Source of the DNA: Psilocybe azurescens
Taxonomy: Eukaryota > Basidiomycota > Agaricomycetes > Agaricales > Agrocybaceae
Direction: 5' to 3'
Assembly (NCBI GenBank): GCA_023853785.1
Contig: JAJIRX010000622.1
Coordinates: 868,001-932,000 of the forward strand
Length of the DNA stretch: 64,000 nt
The notes beneath the pieces are model-generated. The model was not told where the DNA came from and did not search any database. It saw only the letters and a program-made list of their open reading frames with translations. This document shows, piece by piece, positions 13,185 through 23,651 of this stretch. The first letter of the stretch is position 1. Each line of letters opens with the position of its first letter. Both the position numbers and the translations under genes were made by a program.

Positions 13185-14151
13185 TTGCCAAACCATGGAC
13201 TGGTCACCGATTTGATTGACATTAGTCGAAATATGACTACACGCCAGAGAACTATGATGTATTATGGACCCTCGTTAGAGTCATATTGTACCTTCAACAC
13301 TGGCCCTGAGCAAACACCAGCCAGAGTATCAGAGGCGCCATCAGGATGGGAAGGGGATGTTGATAGCAATGTGCAATGAATGAACGTTTGTAGGGCTGAA
13401 ATCGGTGGCATGAATATGATAATAGCGGATGAAGTCGACTGTATCAGAGATAAGTCCTATAGGTGTTACACAATTATCGTCATCATCTAGTTATCATCAT
13501 CGTCTAATTATCGTCATCACTTAATTATCGTCATCAATTATCGCCCTCGTCTTGTAGGAGAAAATAATGGGAAAACATGATAACTACGTGGAGCTGAACA
13601 CCTCAAATGTGATATACTCAGAGCAAGACGAGCAAAGATTCAAAAGGTATGGTGCTGGACATTGAAAAGCAGGTTTTCTTGGTTTGATTCTTGCGTTCAA
13701 TGAATGATAGGAAGCTACTCAAATTTTACTTCCAAAGCCATCTACTAGGAGTACCGGAGATAACTTATGCCACGACTCTGCGCGACGCTACTGACGCTTT
13801 GCTTATTCCACGCAGGAAATTGTAGTAGGGCTCAGAATGTCAGCCGGAGTGCTAACGACAGGGAAGTCATTCAAAACAATGCAGCTGCCAAGAGTCTGGG
13901 ATCCACTCCTATGCCTCGACTTGGCATCTGGATTTTTGAAGGAGCTCACCAAAAGGGTGGCCCGCGAATCTGAGCTTGGTGATCTGTTTACCATGGTTTG
14001 CAGGGCAAAGGTCGTCCCTAAGGGTGGTGTCAGGGTGAGGCTGCTCGGTGGGGACGAAATCGAGCAAGTCGTTAACGGTGAAGATCGCGTTGGTTTCCTG
14101 CCAAGATGGTATTGGGGCGAGATCAAAGAGAAATATCAGGCTAGTAAGTAA
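13185..14151 (+). pseudogene. Decayed RAI1/DXO-family decapping nuclease
   Basis: Several hallmark blocks of the RAI1/DXO (Dom3Z) family occur in order: RQRTMMYYGPSLESYC, then DVDSNVQ, then GGMNMIIADEVDCIR (the acidic EVD active-site motif), then DNYVELNTSNVI, then KLLKFYFQSHLLGVPEI, and finally EDRVGFLPRWYWGEI. Active family members process aberrant 5' ends of RNA. This copy looks dead. A TGA stop at 13377-13379 sits where the family has Trp (VQW), the catalytic Lys of the E-L-K-T motif is Asn (codon 13597-13599), the donor after CIR reads ATAAGT instead of GTAAGT, and TAG stops lie near 13825. Decay is by substitution, unlike the homopolymer breaks elsewhere. The 5' end is not definable. 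Confidence 0.72.
13466..13549 (+). repeat. ATTATCGTCATC-type short tandem repeat
   Basis: A run of imperfect units (ATTATCGTCATCA, AGTTATCATCATCG, AATTATCGTCATCAC) fills the space between two blocks of the decayed RAI1-like copy, probably a former intron. It is a simple-sequence expansion with no coding sense. Confidence 0.8.
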
Positions 14152-14478
14152 GAACACGAGAAGAGTAGATGCTCGGAAGGCGCGGAGATACTTGGTAATT
14201 TATTCGGTATGTCCGCTCGCGACCAGTTCGATGATGTAATTGGTTGATTTATTCTAAATTTGGATTTGTTACACATTGATCTCGAGACTCGAGATGGTAA
14301 CGGCAGTACCTTGGCAGTACCGGTAGAGTGCACTGCCTGCTAGTACACCTATCAAGCCAATCAACTATAGACAGTAGCTATTTCTGTTGGGATTCTACTA
14401 AGTATTATTACGATTCTACCAGGAATACCTGAACTGGTTATTACTAGGTCACACGACAAACCGCTCCAGAAAAATTGT

Positions 14479-15211
14479 TCAATCGATAGTTCTTCCAGAC
14501 TGAAGGAGAACTGTTGCAACTATGCTTGATTCAAGCAGGCCAGCTGTTATAGCCTCCGTCGTTAATTTGAGTGTTACAATATTTCTGTTCTTTGAGATTA
14601 TTGCCATCGGCTCCTGGACTGTTGAGCCAACTGCGAATAGCTTTGTAAATCATGTTGTCAGTCCCTATGTACCCCGTAAAAGAACTGCTTGTACTTACCG
14701 CAATCTTGCTATCCTTAGGTACCCAAACAAAAGGGTGATCCTTCGCTACCATCGTCCGTGATCTGTTCCAGATAATGATTGTCAGAACGCAAGCCTGTAC
14801 GTAAGTGTGTATGACGGAACGTACCTTCTGTCGGCTGAGAGGGACAGCCACTGACCGACGGGCAGCTTGTTGACGATGCCGGGTATACAAACCATTGGTC
14901 TCTGTGACCATTCAATGTAGGCTAGAACAGTTCCATCACGTTTGCGAAAAAAATGTACAAGGCGCGGAACTGTAGTCGCTTGCGATCTCGATGTATGGGT
15001 TCCCAGTTGGGGCAAATATTGTGCAGTTGAGGATGTCGGGCTGGTTTGGAACGAGCTGGAAAGTGAGGCTGCGTTCTCTAGAGGACCCATCGAGAACTGG
15101 CAAAGCACCGAACACTGAAGGCACATATGAAGCAGAGGTTCTTGGATTTATCGACATCGGGTTTTCTGGATTGTACCAGCCACCTTGTGCGTATGGGTTA
15201 TTTGTGTACAT
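14479..15211 (-). pseudogene. Frameshifted DUF6593-type protein, copy A
   Basis: It is collinear with the intact paralogue at 32958-33688. It starts MYTNNPYAQGGWYNPENPMS, continues SVFGALPV and SDYSSAPCTFF, then in another frame RKRDGTVLAYIEW and VNKLPVGQWLSLSADRR. An intron in the same place leads to SRTMVAKDHPFVWVPKD, and in a third frame TEAITAGLLESSIVATV and LLQSGRTID at the stop. Two breaks exist relative to copy B: one extra base in a seven-A run (14947-14953 on the plus strand), and a 4-base length difference near 14645-14668. The second is not a homopolymer slip, so this copy is probably truly non-functional. DUF6593 proteins are abundant in Agaricomycetes and of unknown role. Confidence 0.75.
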
Positions 15212-17221
15212 GTCAGTGGAATCTTGTTTGGATAGCTACACTACTGATACTCTTTATACAAAAGTGCATCCGCAAGATGACTATACGTGAAACGTGCTGT
15301 GGTAAGAGAAATTCAAGCACCAAAATTGTCAGCCAGTTTACGATGAAGTGGTGTGCATATTAGCGAGCACTGAAGTGAGCTGTGATCTACTGATGTTGTA
15401 TGAAAATTCAAGCGCTCAGAGAAAATTGAGTGCGGAGAGAGCTATTACCTCCCGTAGAAGCTAAGAAATTCTTCAGAATGGAATTTAACACCTTCTTTGT
15501 CACACCGTACTCAGTAAATGCGATTATGGCTCGGATAATGCGATGTACGGGTCCGATTTATCTGTCATAGGCAGTCTTCCGTACATGTCATCTACTATAT
15601 ACTTCGACAAATTTCTCATATCGATGAGTCTGTTTGAGACATCAGGTTCAGGAGATAAGTGCAACGCTGCGGTGATCATTGAATTGATAACACTGAGGCT
15701 GAGTTTAGTAAAGCAACACAATCCTTAGTTTGGGATTGTTCCCGCAACAATCAAGGAGCAATAGCGAGCGCCCACCGGGTCACCGGGAATAAAGAAAATG
15801 CCGGAGGAGATAGGTCCGCACTTTTGAGATATTAAATCTTGCGATAAATGTATCGGAGTTGTGTAGCCTTAATTAAAAACAACTTCTCAATATTAAATGT
15901 CAGGTATACCAGTTGACATTATCTTGATCGATTATCATTCGGTTACTAGGAGAACATTTAATACTGATGTAAGAAGATCCATGGAACTTTCTCAATATTT
16001 TTCTGAGAGTGTTCATAGCCGTCGACCGAGTTTCCCAGATGAGCGCCCGGCTCTTACAAGCGCCGATGTGTTTTACCATCTATCTGTTTTGTTTAGCTTG
16101 GAACAGCCTTAGTTGGCAAGCATTCACAAACATCAACACTGCTTGGCACGGAATCTTTGCTTCACTCTTGCGTGTCCCTCCGCCTGCCCTTCTCCATTTA
16201 TTTATTCCTGTTTTTCTGGCGGAACCGGCTTATGAAGTATCCAAACGTCGTCAAAGGGACTCACAAGTGACGCACTCAAGCATTTTCAGCAATTTACTAA
16301 CCAGGTACCGAATGATTCGCCAACGGTAATGACTCTCTCCGAGTACCGAACACACCAGATCATATATAATTGAAAAATCGCTCATCTATCACCTGGGCTG
16401 TCTAGTGTTTGCGTTTCTCCTTTGCACAAATAACAATGAAGATACCTTCGAGGTTCTGCAGTAGAACTTGAAACGGAGGACGGGACATTTCCGTAGTAAG
16501 CTTCGGATAAACACTGTAGGTTTCAAGAAAGTTCTTGAAGAAAAATGAACTACACAAGCTGACTCGTAAAATAGCGCCTATGATTTCTATTCTTGGCCAA
16601 CAGAGCTGAAAGGGTATCCTATTGGGGCTGAATGGAAGCATACCATATATTTGGCGCACATACATGGAGTGGTTAGCTTCAATGAAACCAGTAGCCGCTT
16701 TTATGTCCTTGCGTTGGAGTTTGGGTACCACATTCTGAAGCATATTATGACTAGATCGATATAATTCTAATGTCGAATAGGATTACAAGCCGCAATCATT
16801 ATTGTTAGAGTAGTAAAATCCTCTGCGGTATGCCCTCGGCATCCGGCTACTTTAGACCCGAGGAATGAAAATTATAATCCATTGGTGACGCTGAGGAATA
16901 CATTAGTCTTGACCGCGGGACCTCGAACGCCAGTGACCAATGTACGTCATACACGGCCCGGAAGCGTCCTTTGTATTTACCCGCGATACCATTCTGGAGA
17001 AAATTTGAGATAATTCTGCAATGATTCAATGCGTTTACCCCATCTACGTCACCGGTCACAAGAAGGACTACATGGATGGCTGGCTCTGTATATAACGCAA
17101 ACCGAATGTAATGGTCCTTGTTCGACACATTACCCCAAAAATACAATTCATCGATAACTCTTGCCACTCCACTGCAACGACTCGACATTACTAGCAACGA
17201 TCCATCGGTACCGTTGCATCA
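15212..17221. other. No supported gene; two open minus-strand frames noted
   Basis: Two minus-strand frames of 113 and 116 codons (16402-16743 and 16847-17197) are longer than most chance frames here, and the second reads fairly naturally (DELYFWGNVSNKDHYIRF, VVLLVTGDVDGVN). Neither shows a family motif and I cannot join them with good introns. They may be fragments of a decayed gene. Confidence 0.35.
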
Positions 17222-17769
17222 ATGACCTCTACACCATCGAATATTTCTGCTCTTCACAAGACGGCGGAAGAAGATCGCCATCATGATATCCACCCTAGTG
17301 CCTCGCCTCATACTAGCGACGTGGAAGTGCATCAACTTGGACACTCTTCAAGACACGCAAGCCATACAACTCATACCACGGAGAAAAAGGTGCCACACGC
17401 AGAGGAGCATCGAGAGACTCATCCCGTATGTATTCCTCTGTCAAACTGTCCCATGGGATAATCCATGGAAGCTTATTCTTGAGGATAAAAACAGACATTC
17501 GCGGAGAAAATCCAGGGATTCAAAGAAGAGCTACAAGGCAAGATCACGCACAACCCCGAGCTCGTCAAACATGGCAAGAATTTGATGACAGGGGCCGTAC
17601 ATGTATGTCTCTCAGACAAATCGTTCCGGTTGTTGTTGATATTGAAACAAACAAGAATGAAGGCTGGCACGGACTCCACGATCAGGCCTCGGCCAACATA
17701 AATTCAGATGGGGAGCGCCAAGAGCTCACCGGTAATACACCCAAAGCAGAGTTTGCAAAGCCTTTGTGA
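17222..17769 (+). CDS. Small charged-helix protein, second member of the 10764 family
   Basis: Three short exons give about 140 residues: 17222 to about 17425 (His/Ser/Thr-rich start), about 17498-17590, and 17656-17769. The middle exon encodes FAEKIQGFKEELQGKITHN followed by PELVKHGKNLMTG, clearly homologous to the SLEDKIQGLKEELKGK helix of the protein at 10764. Intron 1 begins GTATGT and ends ACAG; the second (GTACAT...AAACAAG) has a weaker donor. The C-terminus is short and lacks the repeat-rich tail of the larger member. Function unknown. It may be an intact short paralogue or a partly decayed one. Confidence 0.55.
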
Positions 17770-20039
17770 CCCCCCCCGGGGTACTGAGTAGCTCACTTTT
17801 AGCAGTAAATGAATGTTTCAAGACCTTATGTCATACGCTCGAAGGATTTTGAAGCCCAGAATTAGATGGAAACACAACAGCGGGTAATGCAGAGCCTGAT
17901 TCGGGGTACTGAGAAGAAGAGATGGTTGCGAGAAAGATGCATTTCCGTCAAAGACTTCAGAGTAGCTACCTAGAAACTCTGATCCAGATAGTAATATAAC
18001 GGCCATCTCTTTGGAATGTGTCATGTATAAGTTTGGAAGAGAAGAGGCAAGTTCGTGAGTGATCAGTATATTTTGACCCACTGTCTCGGTTGTTTGAGAG
18101 AGAAGTCAGGAAGATCTGTCGGTACTCGCACAGCGCCTGCATTTCACGTTACAAACACCTCCGTAACGTACCTCTCATCCAACTACTAGCCGGCGCTGAC
18201 GTATACCTTCATCCTCTGTTCCGTTGCTGCACGTACATGTAAGTCTCCACCAGCACATACTACGAAGTGTGACCGGCTATGCTTTTCTCGATCAGAGTAC
18301 TGCGGAAGGATTCCAGGTCAGCGTAACAGTTTGAGCATAGGTAACAATGGACAAGAAGTTTCACCTCATTTTCCTTTCTTAAACTATGGTATATGATTGG
18401 CCAAAAGATCTTGCTTCAGTGGTTTACAGTAGCAAGTAGTATGTACACGCCCCGTTGTCCACGTTGATGGTATGTGGACCTTCTCATCCCTTGCATTGAA
18501 CCATACCAAAATCTGGATGACGTTGAAAATTTAAAGTTTGAACCGCGTTGGACCTCCTATCTCTTGTTGACATCACGATCACGTTGCCATCAACCCGACT
18601 GGACTGCGGAGTTTCAATATGGAATCCCCACATTTAAGCAACGCATGTCGATGTGTCCACTGTCAATTTGGTGCCGACTGCCAACGGGTATGTAAGTTAC
18701 CACTCTTCTCTCGACTCTCGACGCCGGCCAGGAGTCACCTCAATTTGAGGGCCATTTAGTGACATGATATATTCATGATTCTAGAAAAAATTTCGCTCCA
18801 ATGACTGCTGATATGCGTCGACGCAGGGATGCGGCCCCAGTAAACCTTCGTGGGCTATCGTTCAACCGTCATGTTTCGATCTCAGCTCAGCAAACAAGAT
18901 GTACGTGCATCTTACTTATTTCATACGTATCCTGAATACAATTATAGATCATATTGCTGCCACTGTCGTATTGCTGCGACCTGATGACCATAGAAGAATA
19001 TACAGCACCCCGTCCATGTGAGGTCGGTAAACTAAATTCTGATTGTGTATTTACTATATACTTAACATTTCACCTTGGGGCATCCTGATGCATGCATACC
19101 TATGAACCTTCTGTTTAACGGAGAAACTACCAAAATGACATGATAAGCTTGCCACTATAGTGCTCGATTTTGCGATGTCATCCACTCATCGTACCTGCCC
19201 ATCTGGGCTCTATATTCGCCGACTATCTTCAAGGGAATTAACGGCATCATGTTCTGCGCCGTGTTTTTTCTGCTTGTGTTATCTCTCTCTGACTTCCAAT
19301 GACGTCTGAAGATATGCGGGATACTATCACCATACAGCAGTACGGACCCTGGTGCACTACCTATCCTTGAGATCGGATGCTTTGCAGTGTCTAATCCGAC
19401 TGTCTGCTTCTTCAATTACAGTCAAGACGATTTACACTGGCATCACTGGCATCCTCGGGCTCTGACTGGTCATCATAGATTCCTACTCAAAGCCACGGTC
19501 CTCAGTCGGCAGGCTTACCGCATTACTCGAACCCAATACGACTATGTAACGAGAGGCTTCCGTCTCATATTCACTTCGGTTGTACCCTAGCTTACTTCTC
19601 ATGATCGGCAGAGACGCCCTGATATGATAAGCGCCTACAAGACCCCCACAAGTCTCAGTTATTCTTGAGGTCTCTTCTTATTTGGACAGTGTATATGCTT
19701 CTGGATCTTTGCAGATGACTTAGAAAATCCTCCCACACAGAAATTCTTGTTGACTTATGTAAGTCAATCACAATGCGGCGGTTTATTCTTATTTCTTAGA
19801 GCTTCTCTTTTCTACCCCGGGTTCGAGTAACCTATGACCAGTTCCACCTTTTCTATACATAGAAGCGCTTCCAGAACATTGCTATGATGCTTAGCACGCA
19901 GCCAGTGTAGAGATGCGCGCCTAAAATACCATTCTGGTGTCGAAATGTAACCTAGATGTGTTCTAGCTCATGGGGAATGTCCCCCGAAGTGGCTCAGGTC
20001 TACGCATTTTGAAATGCGGCGTCGACGACAGAGATTTAG
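17770..20039. other. No supported gene
   Basis: Over 2 kb without a credible exon chain on either strand. Frames are short and lack motifs. A few GT/AG-flanked pieces occur around 18470-19060 but do not assemble into a protein I recognise. Confidence 0.45.
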
Positions 20040-20048
20040 GTATAAAAA
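20040..20048 (+). promoter_or_regulatory. TATA box of the thaumatin-like gene
   Basis: GTATAAAAA lies about 100 bp upstream of the ATG at 20146. It is followed by a pyrimidine-rich stretch with CTCTACAG, typical of strongly expressed fungal genes. Confidence 0.55.
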
Positions 20049-20145
20049 CTGTTGTTGAATAGCTTATTTTCTCCAATCTTTTTCTCACATCTCATTCTCT
20101 ACAGCTCACCGCATAAGCCTAAAAAAAAAATCACCGATAACAATC

Positions 20146-21050
20146 ATGTTCCAACGAACTTTCGTTTTCACATGTGTCCTGGCTATTGCCTCCCTGGTCA
20201 GCGCAGACCACAGCTGTGAGCGACGCTCATGTCTGTCCCAGTACATGGCTTACTGTTTTCTGTGTTGTCTTCAGTCACTTTTAGGAATAACTGTGGATCT
20301 AGCGTCTCTCCCAAAATCGTCAACACAAACTGCGGCTATTCCCCGCGTTGCAGCACACCTGGATCTGGTGGTGTGGTGTGTAGAGTTTCAAGCTACATGA
20401 TACTTTAACCATCTCACACTGATCATATTCTATGTCTAGCCCAAACCCGCCATCTCTTACAATGGCCCACAACCTAAAACTTTGGGCCACGGCCAGTCCC
20501 AAACGCTCACGATCAACCGTCAGGTACTGGTCTATCGTCTTCTCCATCGAATTTATGTTTCTAATGTGCGATTTTCCGAGGATAGTGGAACGGTCGCATC
20601 TTCAATCAAAACGGCCATTGCGGCGCAAGCGGCGAGAATTGCAGTATGGGCGAGTTCAATTTGGACACCGGAAATCAATTCACAGCACAAGTACGATTCT
20701 TTTGTTTCTGTGAACCAGCAGTGCCATATCCTCTCGATCCTAGACTAACGAGAATGGGCCCGGATCTCTTAGGCATATGATATTTCTAATATCCAAGGCT
20801 TCACTCAATCCTTAAGGATCGCAGTCAATGGATGCGACACCGTCACATGCACCAATGTCAAATGTGGCTGCTCCAACGCTTATCCACCAGGAGTAAGTGC
20901 CGATCCTCTTTATATTATTCCCCGTCTTTCGCCACTAGACTCTTACGGTATATGTCACTCTTTTAGGACCTTAGTGGATGCGGAAACGATTCGCCAGTTC
21001 GCGGATGCTCGGCCGGCGATAAGCAGTGGACCATCACGTTCTGCCCTTAA
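20146..21050 (+). CDS. Secreted small thaumatin-like protein (glycopeptide type)
   Basis: Six exons splice cleanly into about 190 residues. Residues 1-20 (MFQRTFVFTCVLAIASLVSA) form a signal peptide. The mature part begins HSFTFRNNCGSSVSPK, continues with QSQTLTINRQWNGRIF, GASGENCSMGEFNLD and VRGCSAGDKQWTITFCP, and contains 12 cysteines, enough for six disulfides. This is the compact thaumatin-like fold common in mushroom genomes. The donor after GSGGV (GTGTGT) was chosen because it alone keeps the frame into PKPAISYNGPQP. Family members bind or cleave beta-glucans or act against other fungi; which applies here cannot be told from sequence. No frame break. Confidence 0.88.
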
Positions 21051-22250
21051 GCATTTAATCTTCTGTGGTAGCCTGCCGACTGTAGTTGCGAAGTGATTGC
21101 ATGTTTGTAGACTCACGCGGTAAAGAAAAATTCGAAGTACATCCATACGAAATATTTAAATAAAAGTCAGCCTCTGGCATATTATGACGAAGTGGCTGGG
21201 TTACTGGTACACCTTGAACGCAATCAATATTATTATATCTCAAAGACAAAGTCGAGGCAAGCTGCTATAGCTACTCGCGGGCTCAGAGCATTTGACTGGG
21301 GCACTAGTGCCAGCTAGTGAACCTAATACAACAAGCTCAAGCTAATGACCAACTAGCGGCTAGAGGTGCATGTATGACCCGCTCCTAGTTGCCACGTTGG
21401 TTATCCCTTGACTAGTGACAATCTATACTCCTTCGAAAGCTAATGAACTTTGGTCAGGTTTCCTCACAATCTAGTTTGTAAGAACGGCACTAGGATGACA
21501 GTAGCTTGGAAGTGGGCACCGAGTAGCTCTGATACTACACAACACGGGGACTTACTATGACCTCGAACATCGGAGTCTGGAGAAGAAATAAGTACAGGCC
21601 CAGTGATCGTTGGGCCCGCACAAAAGCGCGCTTAAGCCCCTCAAATTTAGTACGCCGCCAGCATCTAGGCTACGTGGCCCCTGAGTCCATTATGTGCGTT
21701 ATAGGATCAATTCGAGTATGAGATATTCCGGAAGGGACGCTAATTAGCATAGTTAATTGATAGTTGGATTAAAATCTATTGCCATCCACAGGGCAGATGC
21801 AACAAGAGTGGATAACAATCTGCTAGGATGATAATATCATCAAGTACATAGTACCTCCGAGCCCCCAATTATACCCTACGGGATGCTATCCACCGCCCAG
21901 CAAACGACACATTTAAAGGATATCTCAAGCCGGTGTCTTGTTTTCTCGCCTGAGTTCTATCCTTCTATATGTCTCTCTCTTGCGGACTCTGGACCGCTTA
22001 CTTTGCTTACTTTGCTTGTTTTACGTGTCTTTCTCCTTTCAAGCTATTTTTTAAATTTTCCATTGGGACACCATGCACTATCAAGAGGATTTATAAAGAC
22101 TCGCAAAGGTCTCCTCATCATCATTGTTGCTGGCGTTAACATTAAGTTAACAAGCATCTCAGTTACTATCACCGACGACACCGACTCGTCAACACGTGGG
22201 GTCACACCTACTAGTAGCACGCTTCTCCGGTGCACGACACGTCTACGAGA
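21051..22250. other. Intergenic region between two secreted-protein genes
   Basis: It contains the 3' UTR of the thaumatin-like gene and the promoter of the chorismate mutase gene. A 123-codon plus-strand frame at 21883-22254 overlaps the start of the next gene in another frame and has no motif, so I treat it as leader sequence. Confidence 0.5.
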
Positions 22251-22949
22251 ATGAAAGCCATCCCGAGTCCGAGCCTCTTCACATCCTTCTCAATCCTATT
22301 CCTCTGTCTCTCGCCCATATTATCCGTCACGGCATCAGTACCAAGACACGACAAGTCCGACTTCGACTTCGCCCGAGAATGCTACAACGAGCCACTCCCC
22401 GCCGCCACGCCGTCTGCGGACAACAGAACCGTCCCATGGAGCACACCCGGCATTGTCGTCAATGCGAACGGAACAAATACGACATGCTGCTCGTCGTTGG
22501 ATGAAGTGCGTGCTGGGATTGATGGTGTGGATACGAAGCTTTTGGCGTTGCTTTCTCAGAGGTACGCATTCCTGAATCCCCGAGTTTAGTACTAAGTGGG
22601 TTGCTAAACTTGGGCCGTCACATCACATTATGATAGAGCGGCTTATGTTCGCGAAGCTACGCGCTTCAAAGCCACCCGCGACGTCGTCGACGTCCCTGCG
22701 CGGGACCAACAAGTCATTGATGATGCTGCCGCCTCTGCTTCTGACCCACAGATTAATCTTCCAGAAACCATAGCGCGGGAGGTGTTCACGGCCATAATCA
22801 ACTCGAGTGTTCCTTTCGAAAGATGCGTTGTGAGTGTTCATTCTATTCTTACTATGCTTGATGCTGTCTGCGGTGCTCATTGTGTGCCGTCATCGCTACT
22901 TCAGTTTGACTCGTTTGACGACTCGGATTCGAGTGCTAGTGGGCATTGA
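22251..22949 (+). CDS. Secreted AroQ-type chorismate mutase-like protein
   Basis: Three exons (22251-22561, 22637 to about 22829, and a last one ending 22949) give about 175 residues. An N-terminal signal peptide (KAIPSPSLFTSFSILFLCLS, continuing to about residue 28) precedes a linker with possible N-glycosylation sites (NRT, NGT, NTT). The AroQ helical domain follows: LDEVRAGIDGVDTKLLALL, SQRAAYVREATRFKAT, and FTAIINSSVPFE. Its spacing resembles bacterial PchB-type isochorismate pyruvate lyase/chorismate mutase. The Arg (EVR), Arg (SQR) and Lys (RFK) that hold the substrate are present. The position equivalent to the late Gln appears to be Glu. It would convert chorismate to prephenate, outside the cell if the signal peptide works. 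The upstream ATG at 22230 is less likely because it would bury the signal peptide. Confidence 0.8.
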
Positions 22950-23651
22950 ATTAAACTTTGTAAAGGATGTACATTGCCCGGCTATTCTCATTAATCCACG
23001 ACCTACACATACAATAAGCAGTACCAGCTAATGCTGACTCCAAATACAATTAATGTCCTTGGAAATTGTATGGCTGATGCAGGCTTTTCACAACACCAAT
23101 ATAACACTGCGCGATGCTCGTGGACTGTGGGAGTGGTTCCTTGAGCGATACAGGGTAAATACACCGCCGCGGCCTTGGCGCAATTTTTCCAAATTTGGGC
23201 AATGTACACACAACTCCTCGCCAGTGCTATCGATCGATAAACTCAGCTCCGAGATCGTGATGTGTAATTCAGACAAACGAAATAAAGTGGTCCTCTGGTA
23301 TTTTACGTTGGTAGGAAAAATGGAGCCAAGAGAAATCAGATTCCCAGTGTCCTAGAGTGTTGGATTCCTTGGTGTAATGGTGCTGCGCACGACACACATT
23401 GTTATATGCTAAAACTTCAAAAGAGGATTATCGCATATGCCCTACCTTCCATAAAATTAAAACAGTGTCTGACATCGTAATGTGCAAGCTTCAAAGCTTT
23501 ATCACTACGAGTTCGCCCTTGTCTGAATTGACATTTGAATGAGTAGAACAAAATCCACACAAATGATAAAGTACAGTGTATAATGTCCCCAAAATGTAAT
23601 CTAAAAACGTCCAAAGTTATCCATGATCCACCATCAACCTTCTACTACGTA
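22950..23651. other. Convergent 3' region
   Basis: It lies between the ends of the chorismate mutase gene (+) and the glycosyltransferase-like gene (-). No gene is supported. A 100-codon frame at 23053-23355 has no motifs. Confidence 0.5.

Noticed and set aside
13466..13549. CRISPR-like array
   Set aside because: The units are short, imperfect and contiguous without spacers; it is a simple tandem repeat in a eukaryotic genome.
16402..17197. Two minus-strand frames of 113 and 116 codons as a gene
   Set aside because: No family motif, no convincing intron to join them, and no start context. Kept only as a note in the region entry.
20146..22949. Biosynthetic gene cluster around the chorismate mutase
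   Set aside because: No backbone synthase, P450, methyltransferase or transporter adjoins it; the enzyme is predicted to be secreted.
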